DNA from: Schistosoma mansoni
Lineage: Eukaryota > Platyhelminthes > Trematoda > Strigeidida > Schistosomatidae
Length of the DNA stretch: 64,000 nt
Direction of reading: 5' to 3'
NCBI RefSeq assembly: GCF_000237925.1
Contig: NW_017386074.1
Location: 186,001 to 250,000 of the forward strand
Part shown: positions 10,893 to 22,619 of the stretch, piece by piece
Layout: each line of letters starts with the position of its first letter
How positions within the stretch are numbered: the stretch's first letter is position 1
Notes under the pieces: model-generated
What the model saw: only the letters and a program-made list of their open reading frames with translations
The model's database searches: none
Told to the model about the DNA's origin: nothing
Translations under genes and position numbers: made by a program

Positions 10893-11570
10893 TAGGTGGA
10901 GTTTTGTTCTCTTAGCTGGATGGTTTGATTTTGGAGCTTTCATCGTTATTCTGAGCGACATCATAAGCACAAACTTCAGGTAGAAGAGAAATGTTAGATT
11001 TTCTCCATATGTGACTCACAATTTATCCTGTAAACCTTGATCTTGATTGTTTATTGTTGATCTTTAACATATCATTGTTCAGCTCTTTACTTTGATTGTA
11101 TCTCCTATTGATTTGATTCTTGATCTTATATTCGTCCATGAATTTTCTGATTAGTTGATGATAGATTGGGTTGATTTCAATGTGTTTGTTGATTTCTGAT
11201 TGATTTGAGTGCCAAGCTTCTAAAAATTGTCTGGTGCATTTAGTATTCCCTCTATCCAAGATCACAACATTTTCCCAGTCGAATGTGTGTTCACATTTGT
11301 GCACATGCATTATTAGGATCCAGGATATGTCATGGAGTTTCACCGCCAACTGATGTTCGTGCAGACGAAGATGAAGAGGGGGGAGTCCATTTTGTCTGAT
11401 GTAGTGTTTTTCGTGGTTGGAACAGTTTATTTTGTAGATGATCTCCGGTTTTTCTTCTTTTATTATTTCATTCTTTGGTCTGCATAGGATTGACTGGTGT
11501 GATTTTGTTGGTTTGTGTGCCACACCTATTTCAAATGACTTCAATAATCCAGTTGTAATTTCTGATGATT
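10893..11570 (-). mobile_element. Penelope-like element, 3' end with GIY-YIG endonuclease remnant
   Basis: A 173-codon minus frame (11544 to 11023) reads KINCSNHEKHYIRQNG, LHLRLHEHQLAVK, FDWENVVILDR and FLEAWHS, then an INKHIEINPIYH-like end. Known: this order (Cys-rich entry, HYIGQTGR-type motif, R-L-EH, FDWENV-I-LDR, FLEAWHS) is the GIY-YIG endonuclease that closes the Penelope-like polymerase. Here the second Gly of the motif is replaced (YIRQN), so catalysis is doubtful. The 3' UTR (10893-11022) ends in the terminus also found at 26000, 32751 and 35620. The RT part is missing: a 5'-truncated copy. Confidence 0.85.
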
Positions 11571-11860
11571 TTTATATACGGTGGAATAGTCTATTTTATC
11601 CCCACTGGTGAGTTCGGATGGTATTTTTGGATGAAGTTGCGTGAGCAGCCATTAGTTTGAACGGTGGTCATTATCACCATTTTTAATTGATATTTATGTT
11701 CTTCTTCAAATTGCTACCGCCAAAATGAAAAAAGTAAGTAATTCTTGTGTAATTTCATATTCAAACTTATCAAATATATCAACTGATCAAAAGTTACTTT
11801 GCTTCAAATAACTCTAGGGGAATGTTTTTTATTAAATATACATTATAAATTATTTTGAAA
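11571..11860. other. Spacer
   Basis: It may hold further decayed Penelope sequence near 11590-11640. Nothing else recognised. Confidence 0.35.
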
Positions 11861-11867
11861 CTCTTCT

Positions 11868-12215
11868 ACTGTAGTGACTAGCAACGGAATTCAGGATGCA
11901 CGTTTCGTTCTATTTGGGACTCGTCAGCTGGGATGTACCTGTATAACAGACTAGTTGATGTTCACTCTGGGACTCGAACCCAGTACCGTTCGCTTCAAAT
12001 ACCATCGCGTTATCCATTAAGCTACTGAGTCCTGATAGCCACTTGCTTGTGCAATGGGGTGAGGTTTAAATTCGCTTGGTATTGTTTGTTTTGAATCATC
12101 CCATTAATGTTTCGGACTGAAATTGATCATTCTCTTACTGGAATATACGCGTCGTGTGCAGTTTGCCTCGATACAGCCTTAATTTACAAGCATTATAAAC
12201 AAAGATAGATAGTGT
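11868..12215 (-). repeat. SINE family A, one unit plus overlap
   Basis: It runs from the ribozyme's 3' flank (GTGACTAGCAACGGAATTC, inverted) round to the same flank again (GTGTCTAGCC) about 336 bp later, so it is a circularly permuted unit. The tRNA-like head is well kept (GGGACTCGAACCCAGTACC inverted). Ribozyme core CTGACGAG and GAAAC are intact; stem III is weak. Confidence 0.8.
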
Positions 12216-12655
12216 CTAGCCGTGCATACTATGCATATATGCCAATAAGAGACTGATCAATTGCAGTCCTAAATAACAATGGAAAGATAAACGTATATAA
12301 CACCAAGTGAATTTAAACTTTACCCCATTACATAAGCAAGTGGCTATCAGGACTCAATAGCTAACTGGATAACGCGATGGCGTTTGAATCAAAAAGCACT
12401 GAGTTCGAGTCCCAGAAAGAACATCAACTCTGAGATTCAGGTACATCCAGCTAACGAGTCCTAAATAAGACGAAACGCGCGTCGTACTGGATTCCACTGC
12501 TAACCACCTGCCATCTTTGCTTATAATGCTCGTGAATTAAGTCTATATTGAGGTAATACCCACAGTACGCATATATGACAATAAGAGGCTGATCAACTGA
12601 AGTCCTAAACATCAATGGGATTTTTCAAAACAAGCAATATCAAGTGAATTCTTCT
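12216..12655 (+). repeat. SINE family A, longer than one unit
   Basis: It begins with ATGCCAATAAGAGACTGATC and, about 350 bp later, repeats the same segment (ATGACAATAAGAGGCTGATC). Head, box B and ribozyme lie between. The core reads CTAACGAG (G5 lost). It is inverted relative to the previous copy. Confidence 0.8.
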
Positions 12656-13415
12656 ACTATAGATTGAAATTAACTGAACATCTATAAAAACATCCATTTA
12701 ATTACACTTTAAAAAGCTTATTAAGGTTTACTTCATTGATGATTTCAACTATAAAATTACTAAAATCTCAACACAAAACCCCTTCTGATATTAAATAAGA
12801 GTTTTCGCCTGGACCATTAAAATGAACACACTTCAAAAAAGGAATAAATTCTCTTATCAATACCGTTTGTATAATTTGAAAAGGGAAAAATAGTCTGGTT
12901 TTATTCATAATACATATATATTTATATCTATTCATTATAATTCAATTTATAGTTGAAATAAATGAAGGTGACAGTTTAATTGTATTCAGAATGCTTATAT
13001 AATGCTATACAGTGTCTTTAATTTACATTTAAGGGCCTACTATTCCATTGAGACGACTATTATAATCAAATAGATGTGACAATAATAAAAATAAAAATAG
13101 CCGACGATACATAATAAAAATTGGTCTACATTTGAATTATTATATGACTTGAAGTAAACCTACTTCTATCACTTTATTCTGTATTATATAAAACTACAAT
13201 CTATAGTAAGTATAGAACTATCATCAAGAGACTTAGCATCAGTTTATGATGTTGGTTTGTTTGTTTTTTGTAGAAAACCTTTAGGGAACAATGTGAAATG
13301 ATAAATGTATGACCATTTTTAGTTTAGTTATTAATGTATGAGAATGAAATTTATAATCATCTTATTTCTTCATTTAGTACGTCAAAATGTATGGTGTTAT
13401 AGTTAACATGACTAA
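12656..13415. other. AT-rich spacer
   Basis: A short B-family tail (ATTACTAAAATCTCAACACA) is at about 12750-12795. Nothing else recognised. Confidence 0.4.
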
Positions 13416-13417
13416 TA

Positions 13418-13660
13418 ACTATAAACAAAGATGGATGGTGGTTAGAAGTGGAATTCAGGATGCGAATTCCATCTTATTTGAGACTCGTCAGGTGGATGCA
13501 CCTACATAACAGACTAGTTGATGTTCACTCTGGGACTCGAACCCAATACTGTTCGCTTCAAAACCCACTACATTATCCACTTAGCTACTGAGTCCTGACA
13601 GCCATTTGCTTGTGAAATGGGGTGAAGTTTAAATTCACTGTGTTGTTTTTTTACCTTTAT
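13418..13660 (-). repeat. SINE family A, head and ribozyme
   Basis: Inverted copy with the GGGACTCGAACCCAATACTG head. Core CTGACGAG is kept, but the GAAAC arm has become GGAAT. Confidence 0.75.
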
Positions 13661-13689
13661 ACAGTAGCATTAAAATAACATTTCTGATA

Positions 13690-14062
13690 ATGATCATATG
13701 CTCACTAGTGACTAGCTTCATGAGGTATTTCCTGGAGTTCTAGTGATAAGCAGTAACCAGTGAAGTTCAGCCAGGTCTGTTAGGAGATATCAACTCACTG
13801 AAGACATTGGTGAATGGTTGCTCAATTTCATGGATTGGTTGAAGTTATACATGAAAACAATTGGATGCCGGCTCGGTGGTTTATCGGTTAAGTGCTCACG
13901 TGCGAGACTGATAGGTCCTGGGTTCTAATCTCGTGAGTCGGGATCGTGAATGAGCACTGCTGAGGAGTCCCACAATAGAACAAAACGGCCGTCTAGTACT
14001 TTTAGGTTTTCCATGGTGGTCTGGCTTCAACTGACTCATGATCTCAACTATTTTTTCTGATT
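13690..14062 (+). repeat. SINE family B, full unit
   Basis: It has the 5' body (TCACTAGTGACTAGCTTCAT, CACTGAAGACATTGG), box A GCTCGGTGGTTTATCGG, box B GGTTCTAATC, then ribozyme CTGAGGAG with GAAAC mutated to AAAAC, then tail. This copy shows the whole element order best. Confidence 0.8.
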
Positions 14063-14435
14063 ACCATTCTATCGTGCTCATTTGCTATTTAATTGTGATG
14101 CTACCTTTGTACCTGATGAAATACAGGATCCATAAATCTCTTTGTAAACCAGAATTGATTTTTCCCATGAATTTTGATTGTTTTATTAAAAATCAACTTA
14201 CTTGAATATATCACCACTGTTAACTCACAATCCCCACAGGGATTTAACTCAGATTATGTATGTCTCCCTTACTTAATTAGGGCCTGTTACCCATCGTTGA
14301 CCAAAGGCCTAGTTTTACAATTTCCTGAAAACTATTCATCAGCACATTATGAAGTATATAAAGTAATTCAATATTTAGGAGCAGTTAAATATAATAATAT
14401 TATTTTAATACTAATATATAAAGGTAAAAAAAAAC
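14063..14435. other. No recognised feature
   Basis: An 89-codon open frame at 14174-14443 has no motif and runs into the SINE. Treated as chance. Confidence 0.35.
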
Positions 14436-14782
14436 AACACTAAGTGAATTTGAACTGCACCCTACTGCACAAACAAGTGGCTATCAGTACTCAGTAGCTG
14501 AGTGGATAATGCGATGACGCTTGAAGCGAATGGTACTGGTTTCGAGTCCCAGAGTGAACATCAACAAGTTTGTTATTCAGGTACATCCAGCTGACCAGTC
14601 CCAAACAGGACGAAACGCGCGCCCACTGCTAGCCACCTGCCATATTTACTTATAATGCTTATGACTTATGATAATATCGAGGAAATATGCACAGTATACA
14701 CATATGCCGATAAGAAACTGTTCAATTGCAGTCCTAAACATCAATGGGAGGATTTAAACAAACAATACCGAATGAATGGACA
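14436..14782 (+). repeat. SINE family A, permuted unit
   Basis: It starts and ends with the same segment (AACACTAAGTGAATTTG at the start, AATACCGAATGAATGG at the end), so it is a slightly over-length unit. The ribozyme has lost the cleavage site through a short deletion after GAAACGCGCG. Confidence 0.75.
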
Positions 14783-15073
14783 ATAACTTTCCAAATAGTA
14801 TTCCAAAACCTACTAACTACTTAAATGCTAATTTAAGTAGTCAACTCAATCGTGAGAAATGAAATCGACAAAAATTAAACAGAACAGTGTTAGGTACCGT
14901 TCATGTTATTCGAGCTGTAACTATCTGAGATCGAACCCTGAGCCTTTGATTTCATGTCTTATGGTTCAACCATTTTGAGTGCGAGTCAGTTGTTCACAAA
15001 GTACATTGGTAAATGTTTGTACAATACAACGAATTGATTGCATTTGAACATGTAAACGTTCAAATGTATTTTA

Positions 15074-15345
15074 GAGACTGATCAGTTGCAGTCCTAAAAC
15101 ATCAATGGGAAGATTCAAACAAACAATACTAAGTGAATTTACACTTCACCCCAACGCACAAGCAAGTGTCTATCAGGACTCAGTGGCCGAGTGAATAACG
15201 CGATGGCGTTTGAAGCGAAAGTTAGTGGGTTCGAGTCCCAGAGTAAACATCAACACTGAGGTGCTGGTACATCCAGCTGACGAGTTCCAAATTGGACGAA
15301 ACGCGCGTCTTGGATTCCACTGCTAACCACTATCCATCTTTTCTT
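15074..15345 (+). repeat. SINE family A with the best-preserved hammerhead
   Basis: The head has GGGTTCGAGTCCCAGAGTAA. Ribozyme: stem I ATCCAG (15271-15276) pairs with TTGGAT (15310-15315, one G-U), core CTGACGA at 15277-15283, stem II 15284-15297, GAA at 15298-15300, stem III arms around ACGCGCGT, cleavage predicted after C15309. All core residues known to be needed are present. Confidence 0.8.
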
Positions 15346-15351
15346 ACCGTT

Positions 15352-15535
15352 CAAATGTAGGCCCAGTGGTTTAGAGGTCAAGCTTTCGTGCACAAGACTG
15401 AATTTTCCTAGATTCGAACACATATGGTGTAGTAACAGATCCTCTTATTTGAACGAAATAGCTTTCTACTGCCTCGTGGTTTTCAGTGGTTGTTTAACTA
15501 AGATCATTCCAAGGTATTAACTAAAAAACAACTAT
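15352..15535 (+). repeat. SINE family B, decayed
   Basis: It has the box A-like GGCCCAGTGGTTTAGAGGTC and box B-like TAGATTCGAAC; the CTGAGGAG core is lost and GAACGAAATAGCT remains. Confidence 0.6.
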
Positions 15536-15539
15536 CTGT

Positions 15540-16130
15540 ATCTTCTGATCATACATTGTCCAAGAATACTGATTCAACGGTTTTTGGGTTGAACGTTAAC
15601 TAGAATGATCTTTAAAATCATTTAAAATGATTCGATGTTATCTTCTAGGAACAATCCTCTCTGTGCTTATTACTTAAATACATTACTAATGAGCTACTCG
15701 AGCAGCCTTTTAATTTAAGGAATTTTCAACCAGAAATTTTTATCTAAAACCTGTTGACTACGGTAACCACAAAATTTGTCCGAACTATTGATATATGGTA
15801 GTGAAAGTAAAGCATGATTGATTGTTGAGTGTAGACAAACAACAGCCACAGCTTAGTAAATATGTGATTTCTTTTCCTGTTATCGATTTCTACTCTGGAC
15901 TCACTGAGTGTGATTGCTTGTAATTGTATTGAATAAAGTATTCTCTAGTGTTGACCGGATTCTCTATTATTGATCGTAAATCTTGGTTCTCACATAATGT
16001 GACTAGTCTTATGATCATTTTAACGTATGACCGTAATATATGAAGAAGTGAGATAAAATATTTTAAGTATCTAATACATTAACTATTGAAATAAGTATAA
16101 AGTATAATACCATAAGTCTAGAAAATATTT
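15540..16130. other. No recognised feature
   Basis: AT-rich spacer without recognised repeats or coding. Confidence 0.4.
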
Positions 16131-16134
16131 TTTA

Positions 16135-16465
16135 AACTTGGATGAAAATCCGCCTGTAGCTCCTCCGGGGTCTACTGCCAGTCCCAAGCCTGGATAAAAG
16201 AGGAGATTTGGGCGTGGGGTTAGCGACCCCATCCCGTAGAAATATAACTCGCTAAAAATCGCTAACCAGGAAAAACTATTCAAACCATTTAAACTCTATC
16301 GTGGGAGTTGAAGGAATAGTTATGACGCCTCATGATGAAAATCGAGTTCCTTCAGATGTCATGAGGCCGATGCACCTTCTAACAACCAGAGCAACATTTT
16401 TTATAGGTACATGGAACGTCCGGACAATGTGGGAGACAGGATGAGTCTTCCAAATTGCTGCAAAC
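16135..16465 (+). mobile_element. RTE LINE, 5' end only
   Basis: It holds the 5' UTR (CAGTCCCAAGCC, GGGGTTAGCGACCCC) and the start of the ORF: MTPHDENRVPSDVMRPMHL then FIGTWNVRTMWETG, the first motif of the APE-type endonuclease. It breaks off at about 16465. A 5' piece without a 3' end is not what normal 5' truncation produces. Confidence 0.8.
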
Positions 16466-16479
16466 TTGGATAACGCTTA

Positions 16480-16625
16480 GAAGTGGGATTCCAAAAGGAC
16501 GTTTCATCCTACCTAAGAATTGTGACTCAGGCCTACCAACAACTCACTGTTGGTGTTTAAGTTGATGCTCCAACGCGTAATTCATTGAACTGTTGAATCC
16601 AGATAGTCAGTAACCTATGCAACGT
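16480..16625 (-). repeat. Possible decayed SINE related to family A
   Basis: AGTGGGATTCCAAAAGGACG and GTGACTCAGG resemble the inverted ribozyme flank of family A, but the core is not readable. Confidence 0.3.
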
Positions 16626-17797
16626 GTATGAATTTTATTTTTAAGGGATTTTTTCTCGTGAAACTTTATTGGTAGTAATAAATAACTGATCATAATCAGA
16701 GAAACTGAATACTTAATTTATTATTTTTGTGGTATTGTTGATACGTCTAGTCAGTTAGACATAGACCAGAAGATAAGCGCACTCTACTGGTCAAGATTTA
16801 GATTCATTTTCTAAGGAAAGAAGGGTGATTGGTTAAATGTGCGACTTTATTTTCTAAGGAAGAGAGATATATGTTTATGAACAACTGTACATATATTCTT
16901 GATTAAAGTCTTTGTAATCAAGCTTCTTTTTCATTCAGTATTCTCACTCAAGTAACTGGTTTGGGTATACAATGAGATGCATGTATATCAGTAGTTAAAC
17001 CGGAGGACTAAACAACGTAACGATTATGGACTTCATCAAAGACTTGTGAGGAAAATATCATTTGTCTAAATAGTAGGAGCATAGAAAATTGATCAAGATC
17101 ATTAATTGTTATATTAATATCGAACTATCAATGTATAAATTTTTCATATTTGTATCGTTGTGGAAAAGCAAGTGAAACTATAATTTATGGACGATCTTTG
17201 AGCGAAGCTAGACTGACCTTGAAAGTGTTTACCTTATAACCAGGACCAAATGAGAGATACTATCCCTAACTCAGGGTCGGAAAAGTCGGTAAAATGAAAA
17301 TTTCACAAATGCAATAAAAATGATCTTGATGGTCTTGTGATAGTATTCCGACACAAGACAATGGATTTTATGCTTTCTTTATGCCAAAACATAGTCAACT
17401 TATTACAGTTTAGTATAAAAAAATAGGTCATGATGAAAATGAAGAGTATAATATCGTTTGTTAAACTAATGAGTTTCACAAAACATACCAAAAAAAAATT
17501 AACTGATAAAAAGTGTAACTTATTGTGATTCATTTCTCCATGGTAATATCATTTGAAAAGGATGTAAAAAGACATGAACCGATCAATTTATTCAAGAATA
17601 TTGACAACTCTATATCTATTACATATAAAACAGTTTGTTTCTCGTTAGTTGTATGATATAAAAATCAATTAAAGAAATATGAATAATTATACTTTCATTC
17701 TCTGTTCTTAGTCTATATCCGACTCAAAGAGTAAATAATTTGGATGCCAAAATTGTTTTCGTTCCATATTCAACTTAGATTACTTATTAAGAATTCA
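16626..17797. other. No recognised feature
   Basis: AT-rich. The minus-strand open frame at 17303-17533 is hydrophobic by base composition and shows no motif. Confidence 0.4.
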
Positions 17798-17844
17798 GTA
17801 GTTATATCTCAATGTAAAGGTAAGAGTGAGATGTAGTTTTTTTT

Positions 17845-18236
17845 TGTTATATCCGAAAGAAGAATAAGTGAATAGTAACTGTAAGGAGTTACTTTTGAAC
17901 TATTATTACATATATTCTTATTAGATAATTATTAAGTAACTAAATTATATGGATATTCATATTACTTTTATTTGACGTTTCGCCTACGGTTATATGATTC
18001 ACTATACTTAACTTAGTTCCAACTAATTAGTTAGTCTCTCACGCCCATAGACGCTTTTGGCTTAGTCTTGTACATTTCTTATCTTTTTATTTTATGGTAT
18101 GATGTGGTCTGGTTTGTTTAGATATGAATCACATGTGTTATTCATACAGAGGTGGGTGATATTTGTGTTCTGGACTGAACGGGCTGGGTTGGGCTAGAAG
18201 TTACTATACAGAGTTACTATACTATACTATCTAACA
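17845..18236 (+). mobile_element. LTR-like block
   Basis: It starts TGTTATATCC and ends near CTAACA; same family as 5023-5541. It has lost the middle part but keeps GTGTTCTGGACTGAAC and the pre-end region. Confidence 0.5.
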
Positions 18237-18930
18237 GGACTCAGAAGGCTGATAGTGCCAGTTAACTATTATGATAAAAGTACACTTCTAGAATTCAGAG
18301 AATCTCTAAATTCAAACAGACAGGAAGAAATTTAATAATTTCAAAATCCACTAACAAATGACTGATAGTTAGCCATACGCATGAACGAAATGCAATAAGC
18401 AATTTTATACATTCAGAACAACATATATAATCGAACAATATTGTTTTCGATTAGATCCTCATCAGGCTTTACTTTAATATACAGTAATATTTATATACAT
18501 ATACGAAATTATTAAGCCAATCAAGGCAGTTTATGAGTCAATGATAACAGTGGAATAGATTACATAACTACACATAATAAGTGAAAAGTACAAATTGGTA
18601 GTGTAATGACAGGTGTACTAGTTGTGATAAGGATAATAAAGGCTTGACTCAATGTTACATAATGGGAAATAGGTCAATGATTAGAAAAATATAGACATTG
18701 GTCGAAAATCGTATGCTAACATTTTCACTAGCTTATCATGTTCATTGATGAAACTAGTCTGATAAGTTAATCACATTCATTACAATTATCCCAATCCATG
18801 TCTGATTATATTCACTTAATGTAACCACATCTAACCACATCTAACTAAATCTAAAGAACAGACAAAAATGTCTTAGAATCTATACCATCAAATAACAAAC
18901 AACATATTTGTTGTTGTTGTATTTTGTAGT
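18237..18930. other. No recognised feature
   Basis: AT-rich spacer. Confidence 0.35.
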
Positions 18931-18934
18931 GTCG

Positions 18935-19050
18935 ATTACGATGTCAAGCCCACATAGCTTATTCTAGCTTCTGGACAAACCAACTTATCCATTCTTCTCT
19001 CTATGCAAGCCAACACAGCATTTATTTGACAGCAATCATTCGATAACGAT
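18935..19050 (-). repeat. Dispersed repeat K, inverted copy
   Basis: It matches 8195-8290 inverted (TTATTCTAGCTTCTGGAC). Confidence 0.5.
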
Positions 19051-19439
19051 TATTTGTCCCATCAACCTGGAGTCAGATATAGGGTCCACTGACGACAATC
19101 CCAACTCAGCAAACTACGTTGATAATAAGCCTTTTGCACTACATACCTCCAACAAACAAACATCTAATTCAGTTCAATTGATAAACAATGCAGTTTTTTA
19201 CCATATGATCAAGTCAGAAAGAGATTACTGCACCATCAAAGTGGTGAGCCTGTCAACGATGGATTAATGAGAACGGTTAGGAAATGAATGATATTTATAT
19301 CAAACTGTATGCATGAGAAAAGTGGTAAGCACGACACATTCTGAATATGTCTTAGGTAGTCATGACCATTCCAAGGGTAGCAATCACCTTCAGTAGCCAG
19401 TACCAACTATCATATGCGAATACCAGTCTCTAGGAGTGT

Positions 19440-19943
19440 TTTATTCCAAAGAGAATTATGAATAGTAACTTTTGAGAACCATTCATGAAACAATATTATG
19501 TATATATTTTTTTATCTTATAAACGCTATATAACTAAACTGTTCATATTTGTCCCCCTTATTATAAGCTTTATTTTGAACTATAAACTATTGTTATATGA
19601 CTTACCATTCCTGGATTATGCCTTGTCTATTATTTACTATCTCCCCTATTCACAGCCACATTTGGCTAAATCTTGTACAAATGTTGTTTCTTATTTTATG
19701 GTATGATGTGGTCAGTTTGATTGATATATAAACTCAGTATGTTTGAAATATAATGATTCGTACCCCAGAGGCTATTCTGGACTTAACTGGCTGGGCTAGA
19801 CAGAAAGCAGGATCGACAAGTACTCTAGACTGCTCGTACGGTTTTGTGTGTCACTGGTCCGATCGCTAAGTCGCTGCTCTCTGATTGGCAGTCTTATCAC
19901 GTCATACGTTAACAGGGCATCCATTCGGCCACAAGTTATAACA
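19440..19943 (+). mobile_element. LTR-like block, right end intact
   Basis: It has the body of the 5023 element (CCACATTTGGCTAAATCTTG, TATATAAAC, poly(A)-like GAAATATAATG) and ends TTATAACA. The left end is not clear. Confidence 0.5.
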
Positions 19944-20435
19944 AGGAGGATTTAAAAATAACGTTGTGGAAGAGAAGAATGAATAAATAGTCTATTCACT
20001 TTGAAAAAGCCAACCCATAAATGTGTTTGTCCATTTATTCATGTACACACATGTACTATAATAATTTTTATTCGTTACTAGGCCATCTAATGTACTAAAT
20101 ATATTCCATCCTCCTTAGTTTGATTGTGTTGATAAGCCCCAAAATTATGTATGGTAACTGAACCAGATTATAGCTCGTAATCTCATGTGAAAGTGTAGAT
20201 AACGTTAAATGTTGGAGTACAATCCAAACCAACACAAAGAATAATATTACGATAGACATACAAGTATACTATGTTATGTAACAATTAATTCAATATACAT
20301 GGATCTAGTAAAATTCTATGTGAACAAGTTATACACACAAATATGAAAATAAGTAGTATATATTTCAAAATTTAGAAAATAAAAACATCATTAATTCATT
20401 ATTATAAATCTTAACATGATTGATATAAACAATGT
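19944..20435. other. No recognised feature
   Basis: AT-rich spacer. Confidence 0.35.
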
Positions 20436-21840
20436 ACTTACTTAGTTACTTACGCCTATTACACATCATGGAAGACCGTAAGCCCCTCACCAGCATTCTC
20501 CATCCAACTCTGGCCTGAACAATCCTTTCCAGTTATTTCCAGTTGCTACTGATCCTCTTCATGTCTACTTCAAATTCCCAACTTAATGTGTTCTTTGGCC
20601 TTCCTCTTTTCAGTTTCCCTTCAGGATTTCAATTTAGTGCCTAATTTGTGATGCACTATATGTCCTAATTCCAGTATTATCTCCTAATTTCCTCTACAAT
20701 TGGAAGCTCGTTTGTTTTCTCCCACAGCAGGCTATTTCTGACAGCATCCAGTCAACGGATATTGTATACCTTGTGTAGACAATTGTTTATGAATACTTGT
20801 ATCTTTTTGATGATAGTTGTAGTAGTTCTTGAAGTTTCATCTTCGTACAGTAGAACTGACTGTATTTAAGTGATGATCTGATGCTATATCAGCTCCTCTC
20901 CTGGTTCTCACATCCTCAATCGTCCTCCTGAACTTTTTGTTGATGCAGATATGATCAATTTGGTTCTGTGTAGTGTGATCCGGTGAAATCCAAGTGGCTT
21001 TGTGTATGTTTTTGTGTGGGAATATGATGCCACCTATGACCAGTTTATTGAAGGCACATAGGTTTGCAAATCTCTCACCATTTTCGTTCCTTTCTTCACG
21101 TCCATGTCATTCCATGATGTCTTCATATCCAGTGTTGTCTATTCCATCCTTCGCATTTAAATCTCCCATCAGAATGGTCAGGCCTTTGTTTGGCACTTCT
21201 CGACGATTGACTGCAGCCTATCGTAGAATTGATCTTTAACATCTTCATCATAGTCGTTGGTAGGCACATAGCATTGGATGACGTTCATTGTAATGCCCTC
21301 TTTCTTTGTTTTGAAGGAGGCTTTGATGATCCTTGGTCCATGCGATTCCAATCCTATAAGTACATCTTGTGCTTTTCTGGACAGCATCAATGCAACTCCG
21401 TGTGTATGTGGGGCATTTTCTTCTTCATGACCAGAGTATCACAGAAGCTCCCCCTGAAGATAGTCTTTGTTGTCCAACTTGCTTCCAAGCATCTCCAGGT
21501 TGTATCTTTTCATTTCTGCAGCAACTTAGAAGTCTCTCCCGGTTTCACAAATTGTCTGGACGTTCCATGTACCTATAAAGACTGTTGCTCTGGTTGTTAG
21601 AAAGTGCATTGGCCTCATGACTTCCGAAGAATCTCGGCTTTCATCATGAGGCGTCATAATTCTTCGTTCAACTCCCAGGGCAGATTTTAAATGGTTTGAA
21701 TTATTTTTCTGGTTAGCGTTTTTTTAGCGAGTTAGGATTCTACAGGATGGGGTTGCTAACCCCATGCCCAACTCTCCTCCTTTATCCTGGCTTAGGACCG
21801 GCAGTAGCCCCCGGAAGGGGTACAGACGGAGTTATATAAA
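20436..21840 (-). mobile_element. Internally deleted RTE LINE: 5' UTR, endonuclease and 3' end, no RT
   Basis: Read on the minus strand from 21840: 5' UTR, ORF start with GTWNVQTICETG, then ALMLSRKAQDVL, ASFKTKKEGITMNVIQCYVP, ERNENGERFANLCAFNKLV, ICINKKFRRTIEDV and the endonuclease's final SDHH near 20885. From there it jumps straight to the C-terminal region (IQVFINNCLHKV, LLWEKTNELP-like) and ends in the TAAG tail. The whole reverse transcriptase, which should lie between, is absent. Several stops and frameshifts. Other open frames over this segment on the plus strand are shadows. Confidence 0.85.
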
Positions 21841-21867
21841 TATATGGAGTATTTGCAAATAAAGTAT

Positions 21868-21965
21868 TGAACCTTCCAGGTTTTCCATGGTGGTCTAGCT
21901 TCAATAGACTCACGCTTTCAACTATGAAAATACTAAATCTCCACACAAACCCCTTCTGATAATAA
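21868..21965 (+). repeat. SINE family B, tail only
   Basis: CTTCCAGGTTTTCCATGGTG through CACACAAACCCCTTCTGAT. It begins 30 bp after the LINE end. Confidence 0.65.
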
Positions 21966-21992
21966 TTACTGTTATTTCATAATAGTAATGAT

Positions 21993-21993
<1 letters not shown>

Positions 21994-22034
<41 letters not shown>
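21994..22034. repeat. TAA microsatellite
   Basis: About 13 uninterrupted trinucleotide units. Confidence 0.95.
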
Positions 22035-22036
<2 letters not shown>

Positions 22037-22199
22037 CGATAACAGTTACGTTATTTAGATGGATCTATTTATTTACAATGTTTACAATTAATGAAAAGTA
22101 CATTTATCCTTTTTTTAATATTTCGATTGTTATATAATGGGTAATAATATAATGTCCTCACCAAAAAAATAGCACTTTTTAACTAATTTTCAGATATAA

Positions 22200-22615
22200 T
22201 TATTATCAGAAGGGGTTTTGTGGATATGATAGTAATTTTAACAGTTGAGATCATGAATTAATTGTAGCTAGGTATTTCCTGGAGTTTTAGTGAAAAGCAG
22301 TGACCAGTGGAGTCCAACCAAGGTCTGTTGTGAGATAGTAACTCACTGAAGACGTTGGTCGATGTGTCGCTCAATTTCGTGGATTGGTTGAAGCTAGACA
22401 TTAACACCGTTGGATGCCGGCTGGCTCAGTGGTTTTAGAGGTTGAGTGCTCGCGTGGGAGGCTGATAAGTCCTGGGTTCAAGTCTCGCGAGGCGGGATCG
22501 TGGATGCGCGCTGCTGAAGAGTCTCACAGTGGGAAGAAACGGCCGTCAAGAGCTTCCAGGTTTTCCATGGTGATCTAGCTTCAATTGACTCATGATCTGA
22601 ACTATTAAAATATAA
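22200..22615 (+). repeat. SINE family B, full unit with overlap
   Basis: It opens with the inverted tail (ATCAGAAGGGGTTTTGTGG), followed by body, box A TGGCTCAGTGGTTTTAGAGG, box B GGGTTCAAGTCTCG, ribozyme CTGAAGAG with GAAACGGCCGTC, and tail. Stem I is disturbed. Confidence 0.8.
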
Positions 22616-22619
22616 TTAT

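Noticed and set aside
11023-11544. A complete host GIY-YIG nuclease gene.
   Set aside because: The frame matches the end of Penelope-like polymerases, has no polymerase part and has an altered motif.
21229-21600. Plus-strand 123-codon open frame.
   Set aside because: It is the antisense of the RTE endonuclease.
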